From: Actinomycetes bacterium
GTDB lineage: Bacteria > Actinomycetota > Acidimicrobiia > Acidimicrobiales > Palsa-688
Length of the DNA: 6,320 bases
Direction: 5' to 3'
Assembly: GCA_021827225.1 (NCBI GenBank)
Contig: JAKAXG010000270.1
Coordinates: forward strand, 1 to 6,320
A program made the translations under genes and the position numbers. A model generated the notes under the pieces. It searched no databases, was not told where the DNA came from, and saw only the letters and a program-made list of their open reading frames with translations. This document shows, in pieces, positions 6,219 to 6,320 of this stretch. Numbering within the stretch: position 1 is the stretch's first letter; each line of letters begins with the position of its first letter.

Positions 6219-6253
6219 GCGGACCCCTGCGGGGGCCACCCGCAGGGGTCCGC
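6219..6253. repeat. Perfect 15-bp hairpin upstream of the sensor kinase
   Basis: Arms 6219-6233 (GCGGACCCCTGCGGG) and 6239-6253 are exact reverse complements around a 5-nt loop (GGCCA). No T tract follows on either strand. It may end transcription of a gene beyond the window edge, or it may be a leader or operator structure for the kinase operon, since it stands 47 bp before the kinase start. Which role applies cannot be decided without the flanking sequence. Confidence 0.7.
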
Positions 6254-6320
6254 AGCCGGCGTTGATCCGATGAGCAGAACGAGCACAAGTAGCTAAATGG
6301 CGATTCCGAAAGGTTTAAGT
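6254..6320. other. Low-GC intergenic stretch at the window edge
   Basis: The last 60 bases have 27 G or C (45%), far below the rest of the window. No open reading frame, tRNA or known riboswitch core that I can recognise is present. It probably holds regulatory sequence for the kinase operon on the minus strand, a gene starting beyond the edge on the plus strand, or both. Confidence 0.4.

Noticed and set aside
6172..6288. Extension of the kinase by 39 residues to an ATG at 6288
   Set aside because: The added codons come from the hairpin and low-GC leader, and a good ribosome site supports the ATG at 6171.
6254..6320. Cyclic-di-GMP (GEMM) riboswitch or flagellar sigma-factor promoter at the edge
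   Set aside because: CCGAAAGG recalls a GEMM stem loop, but the conserved GACGCAAAGC core is absent, and TTTAAGT alone is too little to call a promoter.

Overview
The window is about 70% GC with strongly G/C-biased third codon positions. It reads as part of a chromosome of a high-GC actinobacterium. An Acidimicrobiia-like lineage would fit the mix of families, but that is an inference from protein style and no marker gene is present. I see seven protein genes, no RNA genes, no mobile element, no CRISPR and no phage genes.

Layout: (1) Positions 2-598, plus strand: the C-terminal 198 residues of a major facilitator superfamily permease cut by the window edge, followed by a 12-bp GC-rich hairpin. 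(2) 712-1428, plus: a complete Hsp31/DJ-1/PfpI-family protein (glyoxalase III or chaperone type). (3) 1451-2809, minus: a flavin-dependent pyridine nucleotide-disulfide oxidoreductase, convergent with the previous gene. It lies 64 bp downstream of (4) 2874-3416, minus: a DinB-fold protein with an N-terminal CxxC. (5) 3417-3557: a divergent promoter region holding a perfect TTCTAGT/ACTAGAA inverted repeat. (6) 3558-3851, plus: a 97-residue stand-alone DUF542 (ScdA N-terminal) protein that lacks the usual hemerythrin domain. Its 3' end overlaps by 22 bp the convergent end of (7) a two-component system on the minus strand: the CitB/DcuR-type response regulator (3830-4507), translationally coupled to the CitA/DcuS-type sensor kinase (4504-6171). 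(8) 6172-6320: the kinase leader, with a perfect 15-bp hairpin and a stretch of unusually low GC at the window edge.

Two themes emerge. The middle genes (Hsp31-like, flavin disulfide reductase, DinB-fold, DUF542) all belong to families tied to electrophile, thiol or nitrosative stress, and two of them share a divergent control region with an operator-like palindrome. The right-hand pair is a carboxylate-sensing system. Its sensor keeps the Arg/His and Arg/Lys pairs that bind citrate in CitA, but no transporter or lyase gene lies beside it inside the window. The partial MFS permease on the far left is separated from it by four genes.

I did not find a clearly new system. The points most worth a second look are the hemerythrin-less DUF542 protein with its operator, the loss of the usual C-terminal His-Glu dyad in the flavoprotein, and the strong hairpin ahead of the sensor kinase.
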